43,098 nucleotides of DNA from a bacterium (GTDB lineage Bacteria > Patescibacteriota > Doudnabacteria > UBA920 > VMFF01), in NCBI GenBank assembly GCA_027348385.1, contig DAIEPO010000003.1, forward strand, positions 1-43,098, read 5' to 3'. This document shows positions 13,924-22,994 of this stretch, piece after piece. Made by a program: the position numbers and the translations under genes. The notes below the pieces were generated by a model. The model saw only the letters and a program-made list of their open reading frames with translations. It ran no database searches and was not told where the DNA came from. Each line of letters begins with the position of its first letter. Position 1 is the first letter of the stretch.

Positions 13924-14010
13924 TGGTGCCCTGGGTGGGACTTGAACCCACACGGGATTACTCCCATACGTACCTGAAACGTACGCGTATGCCAATTCCG
14001 CCACCAGGGC
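13924..14010 (-). tRNA. tRNA-Leu (CAG)
   Basis: Acceptor GCCCTGG / CCAGGGC, D-arm starting GGCGGAATTGG, anticodon stem TACGT/ACGTA with loop TTCAGGT (anticodon CAG), a long variable arm (GGGAGTAATCCC), T-loop TTCAAGT and encoded CCA. The long variable arm is as expected for leucine. Confidence 0.95.
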
Positions 14011-14016
14011 AGGGAA

Positions 14017-15777
14017 CTATTTCCAGTCTCTACCAGTATCTAAATACCAGTGATTTACATCATAGAAGCGATCTTCTGGATTTGCAAGCACCTTAATATT
14101 GATTCCTAAGACATCAGGACGCATCTCGTAAACAAAAACACTTTGATCCAGGATTATTGCAGGCAAGTCGTATGAGAAAATGTCTTGAAACTGTTTGTAA
14201 AAGCCTGATCTTGTTGAACCGTTGAAAGTTGTTCTCGCATCCGCTATTATCTTGTCTATCGTTAAGTTTTTGTATTGGGATAAGTTAACTCCCGGGTTAT
14301 TACTCTGTGAAGAATGCCAAAAGATAAACGGATCTGGGTCATAACCACTGCTTTCTGCAAAGAGCAAGCCTTCAAAATTTCTTGTTCTGAGATAGTTTTT
14401 TTCAAACTCAGCTCCGGCAACAACATTGATATTAATATTTAAACCAATCTTCGCCCACTGTTCTTTTAAGTTTTCTGCACTTTTAACATTTAAAGAAAAG
14501 TCATTTGTGGTTATAGTGAACTGCAGCGCATCCTTACCTTTAAAACGCATCCCTGATGTATCTTTTTTCCAACCATCTTTTTCCAAGATCGTGTTTGCAG
14601 CATCTAAATCAAAAGAGTTTTTCAAAGCACTGTTTTGATCATAGCCAATTTGCCCTGGAAGGATTGGGGTGTATGCAGGGATGGCCATTCCAGAATATAC
14701 ATTATCGATGAAGCTGTTTCGATCAATGCTTTTTGCCATGGCTTCTCGAACTGCATGACTACCAAGTGCTTTGTTCTTGCTGAGGTTAAAAAACAAAGCT
14801 TGGTATTGAAAAACTGGGATTTGTGAAATATTTAGTTTGGTATTCTTTGGATCAACAAAGATTTTCTTGTCAAAAGGAATGAAACCAATTGCATCAACTT
14901 CTTTAGTGTGTAGTCCTGAAATTATGTCTTGGTTTGTTTGATAAAACTTCAAAGTAATTTCATCAATATATGCCTTACCATTAGCATAGTTTGAGTATGA
15001 TTCTAAAAGTACAGACCTAACTGTGCCATTAGGTAGCTTGTTAATCTCTTTTACAAAATATGGACCATTGCCAACTGGCTCGAGATTATACTTAGCAATG
15101 TAAAAGTTTTGAGCTGGTACATTTTGCCAAATGTGTTTAGGTAAAATACCTAAAGTTAAATTAGTTACAAAAGGAGCTGAAACGTTTTTGTTTGAAAACT
15201 TAACAGTTAAGTTATCAATTTTTTCCGCTGTGATGTTATTCCAAAGCGCATGCATCGGACTCTTGTAATCAGGATTTTGAATTGTTTGGATTGTAAAAAT
15301 TACATCATCTGCAGAAATGCTATGTCCGTCATGCCACTTTAAATCTGGTTTTAGAGAAATGGTGTATTGTTTTTGATCATCAGAAAGTTTAAAATCTCCA
15401 CTTGCTAAGTCTGGAACAATGTTTCCTTGGTTGTCATATTTGTACAACCCTGAAAAAACAAGTCTGGTTAAATCTTTGTCAGTTTGAGTTTGTGCAAGCA
15501 GGGGGTTAATGAATCTTGGTTCACCAACCATACCTTCGCTGTAACTACCACCATTTGCAGGCACTTTAACCGTGTTTGCAGTATAAAAGGTTGCTGCTAA
15601 CAAGAACACATCAATGATTATTAAAGCAAGCAGTGAAATTACCCAAATCTTTTCTTTTCTGCCAAAGAGCTTGAAGATCGGTCCGAGATGCTTAAACTTA
15701 AAAGAACGCAGATTTTTAATTCCGCGTCCAGTTCTTTTAATCTCTGATATTGAGTTTTCTAACAAGATCTTTTGCAA
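14017..15777 (-). CDS. Membrane-anchored family 5 solute-binding protein
   Basis: An ABC-type extracellular solute-binding protein of the peptide/oligopeptide group (SBP_bac_5, OppA/DppA-like), 586 residues. A basic cytoplasmic stretch (about 1-43) is followed by one membrane helix (WVISLLALIIIDVFLLAATFYTA) instead of a lipoprotein signal. The domain begins GGSYSEGMVGEPRFINPLLA and carries the family pattern LVFSGLYKYD, WHDGHSISADDVIFTI and AVREAMAKSIDR. The start is uncertain: a TTG at 15777, 2 nt after the secG stop, with no obvious ribosome binding site. It follows secG and is probably co-transcribed. No permease or ATPase partner is nearby, so transport may depend on distant genes, or the protein may have another role. 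Confidence 0.87.
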   Translation of the reverse strand: MQKILLENSISEIKRTGRGIKNLRSFKFKHLGPIFKLFGRKEKIWVISLLALIIIDVFLLAATFYTANTVKVPANGGSYSEGMVGEPRFINPLLAQTQTDKDLTRLVFSGLYKYDNQGNIVPDLASGDFKLSDDQKQYTISLKPDLKWHDGHSISADDVIFTIQTIQNPDYKSPMHALWNNITAEKIDNLTVKFSNKNVSAPFVTNLTLGILPKHIWQNVPAQNFYIAKYNLEPVGNGPYFVKEINKLPNGTVRSVLLESYSNYANGKAYIDEITLKFYQTNQDIISGLHTKEVDAIGFIPFDKKIFVDPKNTKLNISQIPVFQYQALFFNLSKNKALGSHAVREAMAKSIDRNSFIDNVYSGMAIPAYTPILPGQIGYDQNSALKNSFDLDAANTILEKDGWKKDTSGMRFKGKDALQFTITTNDFSLNVKSAENLKEQWAKIGLNININVVAGAEFEKNYLRTRNFEGLLFAESSGYDPDPFIFWHSSQSNNPGVNLSQYKNLTIDKIIADARTTFNGSTRSGFYKQFQDIFSYDLPAIILDQSVFVYEMRPDVLGINIKVLANPEDRFYDVNHWYLDTGRDWK

Positions 15778-15781
15778 GGTA

Positions 15782-16009
15782 TTATTTTACTAAAACAATC
15801 GCTAAGCTCAAACCTACAAAGGCAATCGCTAAGACAATGGTAAAGTAGAAGAGCCATTTTTCAAAGCCACGCTTGGTTCTGTAAACAGCATCTGCGCCAC
15901 CGAAAACCCCTGAGAGGCCAACACCTTTGTTCTGGGAAAGGATTACTGCAGTTAGGACTACTCCCACCGCGATTTGAATCAAGCTAAGTATTTTTTGTAG
16001 ATGAGTCAT
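15782..16009 (-). CDS. secG: Preprotein translocase subunit SecG
   Basis: A 75-residue membrane protein with the SecG layout: two hydrophobic helices (LIQIAVGVVLTAVIL and WLFYFTIVLAIAFVGLSLAIVL) around the glycine-rich loop SQNKGVGLSGVFGGADAVYRTKRG. It stabilises SecYE during protein export. The ATG at 16009 is chosen because TATACT ends exactly 6 nt before it and the family starts just before the first helix; the frame is open 36 nt further upstream, but that would span the promoter. The mRNA is predicted to be leaderless and to continue into the solute-binding protein gene. Confidence 0.93.
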   Translation of the reverse strand: MTHLQKILSLIQIAVGVVLTAVILSQNKGVGLSGVFGGADAVYRTKRGFEKWLFYFTIVLAIAFVGLSLAIVLVK

Positions 16010-16015
16010 GCGAAA

Positions 16016-16021
16016 AGTATA
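16016..16021 (-). promoter_or_regulatory. secG extended -10 element, leaderless start
   Basis: TGGTATACT on the minus strand with the core at 16016-16021. The six bases GCGAAA (plus strand) separate it from the ATG at 16009. Confidence 0.65.
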
Positions 16022-16056
16022 CCAAATATAGGGATTTGTGGTCAACGCTCCCTTTT

Positions 16057-17835
16057 TTAGAGATTTTCAAGCAGTTCTTTGGCAGTCTTTGAACCTAGTA
16101 TTAAATCAAGCTCTTTCTTAGAGGCTTTACGTATACCAGCAACTGAGCCATATTTTTTAATAAGCAGTTTTTTCTTCTTTGGACCAATCCCAGCAATCTC
16201 ATCAAGCATTGATTTGTAAGCAGTCTTTGAACGCAGTTTTTTGTGAAAGGTAATTGCAAAACGATGTGCCTCGTCTCTTAATCTTTGCAAGAGTTGTAAG
16301 GCATAATTTGATTTAGCAAGTAGAATTGGCTGAGCTTTTCCTGGAACGAATATCTCTTCCTCTCTTTTAGCCAGAGCAATGACTGGGATTTTTAATTTGT
16401 ATTGAGCAAGCACATCAATAGCAACTCCAAGCTGTCCTTTACCACCATCAACAACTAAAAGGTTTGGCAGAGGCCATTTTGCTTCAGCGCTGTTTTTAAA
16501 TCTTCTGCTTAATGCCTCTTGCATCATGCCAAAGTCATTTGGTTGGCCATCATTTTTAATCTTAAACTTTCTGTATTCGGATTTTTTTGCTTTGCCTGCT
16601 TCAAAAACAACCATACTTGCAACTGAGTTTGTTCCTTGAATATTAGAAATATCAAAACACTCAATTCTAAAAGGTGTTTCAGCAAGCTTCAAGGTTTTTT
16701 TCAATTCATCCAAGGCAAGCGTTGTTCTAGAAAGCTCAGATGCTTGACTTGTTGCCCAAGACTCAAAATATTCCCGAGCATTTTCAACCCCAAGTTTGAT
16801 GATCTTTGCTTTCTTGCCAAGTTTTGGTCTAAGAACCTTAATATTTCTACCTGAGTTTAATGTCATGACCTTACGCAAAGCAGAAAGTTCGTCAGGCATT
16901 TCCTGGACATAGATTTCTTTTGGTAGATCTGTTGCTTGAGCATAGTAATTCTCAAGAAATGCTGAAAATATTTCAGCAAACGTTTTGTTTTCCGTGTTTT
17001 CTAAAATGAAGTTCTTTCGATCATTTAACTTACCATTACGAATGACAAAAACATTAATCGTTGCTTTGTCTGCGCTTTGAAACAAAGAAACAAAATCCCA
17101 CGAAACTTTTTGAGAGAAGATAACTTTTTGGCGTTCTTCAATAATCTGCAGGGATTGCCATTGATTCCTTAAGTCCGCCGCTCGTTCAAACTGCTTTTTC
17201 TTAGAAGACTTTAGCATTTGTCCCTGAATCTCTTTTTTAATTTCAGAAATGTGTCCACTTAAGAACAAAGAGATTTTATGCATTGTTCCTTGGTATTCTG
17301 CAATACTAATTTTTCCAATACAAACACCCGGACAACGATGCAGATAGTAGTAGAAGCAAGGACGATTAGAAATTTTTTTGTTTGCACAATATGGAAAAAC
17401 TTTTCTTAAAATGCTTAAAGTCTCTCTAATCTTCTGCGCTGAAGAATACGGGCCAAAATACTTGGCGTTTTTGGAATCAGGATTTCTTACAGAGTATATC
17501 TGTGGTATTTCAGTTTCATAGTCAATCTTAATATATGCATAATTCTTGTCATCCCGAAGCATGATGTTGTATTTTGGTTGATGTTTTTTAATCAACGTAT
17601 TTTCAAGCATCAAAGACTCTAACTCATTGTCTGTAATGATATATTCAAAATCAACCGCATCATTAACTAAAAAGGGGATTTGCGGTCTAGTGTCATGCCC
17701 ATCAAAGTACTGGCTGACCCTGGATTTTAGGTTTAGAGCCTTACCAATATATATGACAACGCCTTGTTTATTCTTAAAGAGATAGACCCCGGTTTTTTTG
17801 GGTGTATTCTTTAGTTTTACCTTGATCTTGTCCAT
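16057..17835 (-). CDS. uvrC: UvrABC excinuclease subunit C
   Basis: UvrC makes the two cuts around damaged DNA in nucleotide excision repair. The N-terminal GIY-YIG nuclease shows GVYLFKNKQGVVIYIGKALNLKSRVSQYF (residues 18-46). A cysteine cluster follows (CANKKISNRPCFYYYLHRCPGVC), then the UVR region (KKKQFERAADLRNQWQSLQ), the RNase H-like domain (ECFDISNIQGTNSVASMVVFEAG; DGGKGQLGVA) and helix-hairpin-helix ends (IAGIGPKKKKLLIKKYGSV). Length 592 is typical. ATG 17835 lies 6 nt after TATAAT, so the message should be leaderless. UvrA is encoded nearby and divergent, with a GC-rich island between the two. Confidence 0.96.
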   Translation of the reverse strand: MDKIKVKLKNTPKKTGVYLFKNKQGVVIYIGKALNLKSRVSQYFDGHDTRPQIPFLVNDAVDFEYIITDNELESLMLENTLIKKHQPKYNIMLRDDKNYAYIKIDYETEIPQIYSVRNPDSKNAKYFGPYSSAQKIRETLSILRKVFPYCANKKISNRPCFYYYLHRCPGVCIGKISIAEYQGTMHKISLFLSGHISEIKKEIQGQMLKSSKKKQFERAADLRNQWQSLQIIEERQKVIFSQKVSWDFVSLFQSADKATINVFVIRNGKLNDRKNFILENTENKTFAEIFSAFLENYYAQATDLPKEIYVQEMPDELSALRKVMTLNSGRNIKVLRPKLGKKAKIIKLGVENAREYFESWATSQASELSRTTLALDELKKTLKLAETPFRIECFDISNIQGTNSVASMVVFEAGKAKKSEYRKFKIKNDGQPNDFGMMQEALSRRFKNSAEAKWPLPNLLVVDGGKGQLGVAIDVLAQYKLKIPVIALAKREEEIFVPGKAQPILLAKSNYALQLLQRLRDEAHRFAITFHKKLRSKTAYKSMLDEIAGIGPKKKKLLIKKYGSVAGIRKASKKELDLILGSKTAKELLENL

Positions 17836-17841
17836 ATCGCT

Positions 17842-17847
17842 ATTATA
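17842..17847 (-). promoter_or_regulatory. uvrC -10 element, leaderless start
   Basis: TATAAT on the minus strand with AGCGAT between it and the ATG at 17835. A second candidate, TATACT, overlaps just upstream; no strong -35 is seen. Confidence 0.6.
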
Positions 17848-17910
17848 TAGTATATTTTTTAGCTGTGTCTTAAATAGTATTCCCAGAGGTCTCTCCTAGA
17901 GGAGGCAGCA

Positions 17911-18408
17911 ATGACGCATAGCAATGGGGTTGAGACCCTATTCTGGGTAACCGAGAGGTACAGAGAGCTTCTCGAAAACTTGGAGCGGGAGATCAACAGC
18001 GCCGGGCAACTTGACGGTTTCAGGCTCCTTCCGTACTACGCTGAACGGATGGAGTTTGTCACCCTCGAGGTTGGCAAGATTCAACCCTCGTTAGCCGAAC
18101 GGGACAGAGTCGTCCGGTACCAGTGGGCAGTTGCGCAGCTCTACGGGTTGCTACGTCAACTCGAAGCAGATCAGCTCAACTACCTCAAGCACCGGGCGCA
18201 CGTTTTGCTGAAGAACTTCTTCAGGTTTCGGCGAGACGCGCGTAGTCACGCCGATGGTCCACGCCTGATGTTGTTAACCAGGACGTGCGAACACTCGGTC
18301 AAAGACTTTGTTGACCACGCCAGGCAGCCAGATGCAACCGTGCACATGCTCCGACCGAAGCTGGTTGGAATTCAGGCACGGATGCATGAGATTGAAGAGA
18401 AGTTCTAG
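17911..18408 (+). CDS. GC-rich 165-residue helical protein, unknown
   Basis: No family is recognised. Almost the whole protein is predicted by eye to be alpha-helical, rich in Leu, Arg and Glu, with heptad-like spacing (RYRELLENLEREI; AQLYGLLRQLEADQLNYLKHRAHVLLKNFFRF), suggesting a helical bundle or coiled coil. No signal peptide or membrane helix is seen. AGGAGG lies 5 nt before the ATG, the strongest ribosome binding site of its region. A small hairpin CTCC-TAGA-GGAG (17893-17904) would mask part of it. It sits alone between the divergent uvrC and uvrA genes and ends in a GC-rich hairpin. Composition is unlike both uvr genes. Confidence 0.75.
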   Translation: MTHSNGVETLFWVTERYRELLENLEREINSAGQLDGFRLLPYYAERMEFVTLEVGKIQPSLAERDRVVRYQWAVAQLYGLLRQLEADQLNYLKHRAHVLLKNFFRFRRDARSHADGPRLMLLTRTCEHSVKDFVDHARQPDATVHMLRPKLVGIQARMHEIEEKF

Positions 18409-18463
18409 AGGAGGAAACAAACGTCACTGCTACACATCAAGCAGTAACTCTCTGAACAACCAC

Positions 18464-18494
18464 AACCGCGCCCCGGATAACTCCAGGCGCGGTT
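18464..18494 (+). terminator. GC-rich terminator of the 17911 gene
   Basis: A 9-bp stem AACCGCGCC / GGCGCGGTT with a 13-nt loop, followed by GGTTCGTTTC. It lies 55 nt past the stop. Confidence 0.75.
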
Positions 18495-18514
18495 GGTTCG
18501 TTTCACTTGGCTCC

Positions 18515-18544
18515 TTGACCTGGTGTTGACATTGGGTGTATACT
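18515..18544 (+). promoter_or_regulatory. uvrA promoter
   Basis: TTGACC (18515-18520), 18 bp, TATACT (18539-18544). A second TTGACA at 18525 is too close to the -10 to serve as its -35. No LexA-like box is visible. Confidence 0.6.
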
Positions 18545-18572
18545 TTTTCTTACTTTGTCTGTAATAAAAGGT

Positions 18573-21395
18573 ATGATCAAGATCAGAGGCGCAAAACAGC
18601 ATAACCTAAAGAACATAAACTTGGATCTTCCAAGTAATAAGCTTATCGTAATGACAGGACTTTCCGGCTCGGGAAAGTCTTCTTTAGCGTTTGATACGAT
18701 CTATGCTGAAGGACAACGTAGATACGTTGAGTCTCTTTCAGCATACGCTAGACAGTTTTTGGGCTTGATGGATAAACCAGACGTTGAAAGCATTGAAGGT
18801 CTTTCTCCGGCAATTTCCATTGATCAAAAAAGCGCTTCACATAATCCTCGTTCAACAGTTGGTACTGTTACTGAGATATATGATTACTTACGTTTACTCT
18901 ATGCCCGAGTCGGTATACCGCATTGTCCTGTTTGTGGAAAAAAGATTTCCGGACAAACAGTTAGTCAAATGATTGATCAGATTTCCAACCTGCCACATGG
19001 CACCAAGATTATCCTAATGGCACCATTCATTAAAGACCAAAAGGGTGAGCACAAACATGTTTTGGAAGAAGCTAAAAAAGCAGGCTATGCCAGAGTCAGA
19101 GTAGATCACATTGTTATGGATTTAGACGAAGCTTTAAGATTAAATTTAGACAAAAAAAAGAAACACTCCATTGAAGTTGTCATTGACCGCATTACAGTTG
19201 ATAAAAATGAAAGAGGTAGACTTGCTGATTCCTTAGAAACAGCTTTAGAGCTTGGTGATGAAACTGCAATTGTTCAAACTGTTGATACAAACAAGGAAAT
19301 CTTACTTTCCCAGAAATTTGCATGTCCTCAAGGACACATGAGCATGCCAGAACTTGCACCAAGAAACTTTTCTTTTAATTCTCCGCATGGAGCATGTCCT
19401 GAATGTACAGGTTTGGGAACAAAATTAGAAATAGTTCCAGAGCTAGTCATTCCAAATCCAAAACTGACACTTGCAGAAGGCGCGATCAGGCCTTGGAGTA
19501 AGACCACTTCTCGTATTTCTTGGTATACCAGAATTTTACAGGCTGTTGCTGATGAGTATGGTTTTTCAATGGATCTGCCAATTTCTAAACTTCCTAAATC
19601 TGCTGTGGATATAATCCTACATGGAACAGGGGAGAAAAAGATTTCAGTAGAACATGGTGAGGATGATTTTGAATATGATTACAACACAACCTTTGAAGGA
19701 GTCATCCCAAACCTTGAACGTCGTTACAGAGAAACAGATTCAGATTACATGCGCAAAGAAATCGAAAACTATATGCGTATTACAGAATGTCCTGTTTGTC
19801 TTGGCAGACGATTAAAACCAGAAGCTTTAGCTGTGACAGTTGGTGAAAAGGGGATTGTTGATGTTTCCAAGCTAAGCATTGATGATGCTGATATTTTCTT
19901 CAGAGACTTAAACAAAAGGCTTTCTGAGAAAGACAAGAAAATATCATATCAGATACTAAAGGAAATTAGCGCCAGACTTTCCTTTCTAAAAGATGTTGGT
20001 CTAAACTATTTAACTCTTGATCGAAGCGCAGATACTCTTTCAGGCGGTGAAGCTCAACGTATTCGTTTGGCAACTCAGATTGGTTCTGGGCTAACAGGTG
20101 TTTTGTACATTCTTGATGAACCATCAATTGGTCTACATCAAAGAGACAATGACCGCTTACTCAAAACCCTTAAAGGTTTGAGAGACTTAGGAAATACTGT
20201 CATTGTCGTAGAACACGATCAAGACACCATTGAATCATCAGATTGGGTTGTTGATATTGGTCCAGGGGCTGGCAAACACGGTGGTGAAGTCATTGCCGAA
20301 GGAACCCCAACTCAAATTAAAAAGAATAAGAATTCCATAACTGGGCAATATCTTTCAGGGATTGAAAATATTGAGGTGCCAAAAAGAAGGCATCCGGGAA
20401 ATGGCAAAAAATTAAGCATCATTGGAGCAGAAGAACACAATTTAAAGAATATTAACGTTGAAATCCCACTTGGTAAGTTTGTTGTTTTAACCGGCGTTTC
20501 AGGTTCTGGAAAATCAACCTTGCTTAATGAAATTCTTGCTAAAGCTCTATCAAACTATTTCTACAATTCTAAAGAAGCGGTTGGTAAACACAAGAAACTC
20601 CAGGGTGTCGAACATATCGACAAGATCATCAACATTGATCAATCTCCGATTGGTAGAACTCCAAGATCTAACCCAGCAACATATACCGGAGTTTTCACAT
20701 ACATTAGAGATCTTTTTGCAGCCACACCTGAAGCAAAAATGCGCGGTTACAAAGCAGGCAGATTTTCTTTCAATGTAAAGGGTGGTAGATGCGAAGTTTG
20801 TGGTGGCGATGGTGTCATAAAGATTGAGATGCATTTTTTGCCTGATGTTTACGTTGCTTGTGAAGAATGTAAAGGCAAACGATATAACAGGGAAGCCTTA
20901 GAAATCCATTACAAAGGAAAAAACATTTCTGATGTTTTAGAAATGACAGTTGATGAAGCAAAGATTTTCTTCAAACACATCCCTTTGATTTACAGAAAAC
21001 TAGAAACTCTCTCAGAAGTTGGTTTAGGTTACATGCATTTGGGTCAACAAGCAACAACTCTTTCAGGTGGTGAAGCTCAGCGTATCAAACTTTCCTCAGA
21101 GCTTTCCAGAGCATCAACCGGTAGGACCCTTTACATCTTGGATGAACCTACCACAGGCTTGCACTTTGCTGATGTTAAACGATTGCTTTCAGTTCTAAAC
21201 AAACTTGTTGAAAAAGGAAACACAGTCGTAGTTATTGAACACAACTTAGATGTTATAAAAAGCGCAGACTGGGTGGTAGACTTAGGGCCTGAAGGCGGGG
21301 ACAAGGGTGGTGAACTAATCGCAGCTGGCACTCCTGAGGATGTTTCAAAGATAAAACGAAGTTACACCGGACAATACTTAAAAAAGATGCTTTAA
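18573..21395 (+). CDS. uvrA: UvrABC excinuclease subunit A
   Basis: UvrA is the damage-sensing dimeric ATPase of nucleotide excision repair. Two ABC modules are visible: Walker [15 protein letters not shown] (near residue 31) with its signature [17 protein letters not shown], and Walker [11 protein letters not shown] (near 640) with [17 protein letters not shown]. Zinc sites include CPVC (first zinc module), CPVCLG and [10 protein letters not shown]...CEECKGKRY. Length 940 is normal. I use the ATG at 18573, since the family begins [15 protein letters not shown]; upstream codons to 18555 would lie in the leader. There is no good Shine-Dalgarno sequence. Expressed alone, divergent from uvrC. 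Confidence 0.97.
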   Translation: MIKIRGAKQHNLKNINLDLPSNKLIVMTGLSGSGKSSLAFDTIYAEGQRRYVESLSAYARQFLGLMDKPDVESIEGLSPAISIDQKSASHNPRSTVGTVTEIYDYLRLLYARVGIPHCPVCGKKISGQTVSQMIDQISNLPHGTKIILMAPFIKDQKGEHKHVLEEAKKAGYARVRVDHIVMDLDEALRLNLDKKKKHSIEVVIDRITVDKNERGRLADSLETALELGDETAIVQTVDTNKEILLSQKFACPQGHMSMPELAPRNFSFNSPHGACPECTGLGTKLEIVPELVIPNPKLTLAEGAIRPWSKTTSRISWYTRILQAVADEYGFSMDLPISKLPKSAVDIILHGTGEKKISVEHGEDDFEYDYNTTFEGVIPNLERRYRETDSDYMRKEIENYMRITECPVCLGRRLKPEALAVTVGEKGIVDVSKLSIDDADIFFRDLNKRLSEKDKKISYQILKEISARLSFLKDVGLNYLTLDRSADTLSGGEAQRIRLATQIGSGLTGVLYILDEPSIGLHQRDNDRLLKTLKGLRDLGNTVIVVEHDQDTIESSDWVVDIGPGAGKHGGEVIAEGTPTQIKKNKNSITGQYLSGIENIEVPKRRHPGNGKKLSIIGAEEHNLKNINVEIPLGKFVVLTGVSGSGKSTLLNEILAKALSNYFYNSKEAVGKHKKLQGVEHIDKIINIDQSPIGRTPRSNPATYTGVFTYIRDLFAATPEAKMRGYKAGRFSFNVKGGRCEVCGGDGVIKIEMHFLPDVYVACEECKGKRYNREALEIHYKGKNISDVLEMTVDEAKIFFKHIPLIYRKLETLSEVGLGYMHLGQQATTLSGGEAQRIKLSSELSRASTGRTLYILDEPTTGLHFADVKRLLSVLNKLVEKGNTVVVIEHNLDVIKSADWVVDLGPEGGDKGGELIAAGTPEDVSKIKRSYTGQYLKKML

Positions 21396-21398
21396 AAC

Positions 21399-21422
21399 AA
21401 AACCCCGCTTACGCGGGGTTTT
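21399..21422. terminator. Terminator shared by uvrA and tRNA-like RNA 2
   Basis: A 10-bp stem AAAACCCCGC / GCGGGGTTTT with a TTAC loop works on both strands, ending uvrA and the minus-strand RNA. Confidence 0.9.
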
Positions 21423-21424
21423 TG

Positions 21425-21568
21425 ATCGGTTGACTTTGAGCCACCGTTTCACCAGTAAATTTAATTTAGCTCAAATGCTTTAAAGAGTCAACCTGTGGTG
21501 GAGATGGCGGGAATCGAACCCGCTAGATGCCGCTGGTGAAACGGTGATCTCGCTACCAAGCCACCCCC
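21425..21568 (-). ncRNA. tRNA-like RNA 2 with self-complementary 3' tail
   Basis: On the minus strand, GGGGGTG (21562-21568) pairs with CATCTCC, followed by A73 and encoded CCA (21496-21498). The T-arm is GCGGG-TTCGATT-CCCGC. G3-U70 and A73 match the alanine identity set. The 38 nt between acceptor and T-arm give no proper anticodon arm. After CCA comes a long hairpin (GGTTGACT with AGTCAACC, then TTTGAGC with GCTCAAA) whose loop carries CTGGTGAAACGGTG (complement at 21442-21455), a perfect 14-nt complement of the body at 21533-21546. The terminator at 21399-21422 follows. The two complementary arms are 77 nt apart, against 76 nt in RNA 1. A plain tRNA gene finder may call the body a tRNA with an odd anticodon; I think that is wrong. 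Confidence 0.62.
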
Positions 21569-21642
21569 ATATTTGTTTCTCTACTAGTTAATACTCTAAG
21601 TTGATTAACTAATCGTTAAAAAGATATTAAAAAAAGGTGTAT

Positions 21643-21669
21643 TTAGCACTTGACAGGCTTGAGTGCTAA
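21643..21669 (+). promoter_or_regulatory. CIRCE operator, site 1 (HrcA binding)
   Basis: TTAGCACTT-N9-GAGTGCTAA matches the CIRCE consensus at 17 of 18 arm positions. It overlaps TTGACA (21650-21655) of the hrcA promoter; TAAAAT (21674-21679) follows at 18 bp. HrcA bound here would block RNA polymerase. Confidence 0.95.
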
Positions 21670-21683
21670 ATATTAAAATGTTT

Positions 21684-21710
21684 TTAGCAAACGACTTAAA
21701 AGAGTGCTAA
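21684..21710 (+). promoter_or_regulatory. CIRCE operator, degenerate site 2
   Basis: TTAGCAAAC-N9-GAGTGCTAA has a perfect right arm and a partly decayed left arm. It ends on the base before the hrcA ATG and covers the predicted transcript start, so a second HrcA dimer could bind next to site 1. Confidence 0.75.
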
Positions 21711-22442
21711 ATGACTGAAAAAAAGCCTTTAAACATTACTCCTAGACAAGCCAAGATCCTAGCGGCCATAGTTAGGGAGTATTCAAATACCTCAGAACCT
21801 GTTAGTTCTGAAGAAATAAGCTCAAAATACAAGCTGGATATTTCTTCAGCAACCATCCGTAATGAGATGATGGCTTTAGAAAGAAATGGATTTCTGGGGC
21901 AGCCACATACTTCAGCAGGCAGGGTGCCAACAGACCTTGGCTATCGTTACTTTGTAAATGAGTTAATGAAGCGTTTTGAGCTTTCCTTGAAAGAACAACA
22001 TGCTTTAAGGGAGCAGCTTGGCAAGCTCCAGCAACAGCATCAGGAGATAGGCAAGAACATTGCCAGATTGCTTGCAGAAAAAACAGATCAAGCAGCTTTT
22101 GCGCTTTTACCAGAAGAAACTTCAGCCAGTGGTCTTTCAAATATCTTGCAACATCCAAAGTTTGACCAAAGAGATGTTGTTGAAGTAGTCCAGTTCTTTG
22201 AAGATATTGATGAATATGCAGATCAGATGTTAAGCGATTTCTTTAAAGAAAGACCAGCAGCATTAATTGGTAAAGAGCACCATTTAGCACCAATTAAAAA
22301 TTACTCTTTGATTGTTTCTAAGGTTGAACTACCAACAGGAGAGCGCGGATTGATAGGGATAGTCGGACCAAAATCCATGCGCTATGACAAAAATATTAGT
22401 TTAGTAGAATATTTCGCAAAATTTTTAAGTACAGGAGAATAA
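21711..22442 (+). CDS. hrcA: Heat-inducible transcription repressor HrcA
   Basis: HrcA represses chaperone operons through CIRCE operators. The N-terminal winged helix is clear: LNITPRQAKILAAIVREYSNTSEPVSSEEIS and SSATIRNEMMALERNGFLGQPHTSAGRVPTDLGYRYFV. A GAF-like domain follows, ending ERGLIGIVGPKSMRYDKNISLVEYFAKFL. At 243 residues it is about 100 shorter than the usual 340, with a reduced middle. ATG 21711 directly follows CIRCE site 2, and no strong ribosome binding site is present. It is the first gene of a six-gene unit reaching dnaJ, which it presumably represses along with itself. Confidence 0.94.
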   Translation: MTEKKPLNITPRQAKILAAIVREYSNTSEPVSSEEISSKYKLDISSATIRNEMMALERNGFLGQPHTSAGRVPTDLGYRYFVNELMKRFELSLKEQHALREQLGKLQQQHQEIGKNIARLLAEKTDQAAFALLPEETSASGLSNILQHPKFDQRDVVEVVQFFEDIDEYADQMLSDFFKERPAALIGKEHHLAPIKNYSLIVSKVELPTGERGLIGIVGPKSMRYDKNISLVEYFAKFLSTGE

Positions 22443-22444
22443 CT

Positions 22445-22975
22445 ATGGATGAACAACAAATATCAGCAGTAGGTAGCGGTGAGATAACCATTGAGCAGCT
22501 GCAGACTGAGCTATCCGATGCACTAAAGCAAGCCGAGGATAATCTTTCTGGATGGAAGAGAACCCAAGCTGATTTAGAAAACTACCGTAAAAGAAAAGAG
22601 GCTGAAGGAGCAGAGCTCGTACAATTTGGTAAACAAGCAGGTTTTGTTCAAATCTTACCAATTCTAGACTCTCTGCAAATGGCCATGATTCACGCACCTG
22701 AAATATCAGATGAGAAATACCAGAGCTTTAAAAACGGACTTGATGGTATTGTGAAGCAAATAGATGTAGCAATAATTGCCATGGGCATACAAAAGATTGA
22801 AGCAGTCGGAAAAAAGTTTGACCCGAATATACACGAAGCAATCAAAGAAGTGGCAGGAGATGAAGACGGTTTGGTTGTAGAACAATACCAAACTGGTTAC
22901 ATGCTACAAGGAAAGCTTTTAAGACCAGCGCAAGTAGCAATTTCAAAAAAAGATAATTCAAAAATCAGTAATTAA
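22445..22975 (+). CDS. grpE: Nucleotide exchange factor GrpE
   Basis: GrpE releases ADP from DnaK. The 176-residue protein has the long N-terminal helix ([39 protein letters not shown]) that forms the dimeric coiled coil, and the C-terminal beta-wing with [46 protein letters not shown]. It starts 2 nt after the hrcA stop, implying translational coupling, and lies directly before dnaK. Confidence 0.96.
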   Translation: MDEQQISAVGSGEITIEQLQTELSDALKQAEDNLSGWKRTQADLENYRKRKEAEGAELVQFGKQAGFVQILPILDSLQMAMIHAPEISDEKYQSFKNGLDGIVKQIDVAIIAMGIQKIEAVGKKFDPNIHEAIKEVAGDEDGLVVEQYQTGYMLQGKLLRPAQVAISKKDNSKISN

Positions 22976-22994
22976 CATTAAAGAAAGGAAGATC

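Noticed and set aside
21399-21568. A complete tmRNA (ssrA)
   Set aside because: The ends resemble tmRNA and carry the alanine identity pair, but acceptor strands are only about 60 nt apart, and no tag frame ending in an Ala-Ala type peptide or chain of pseudoknots is present.
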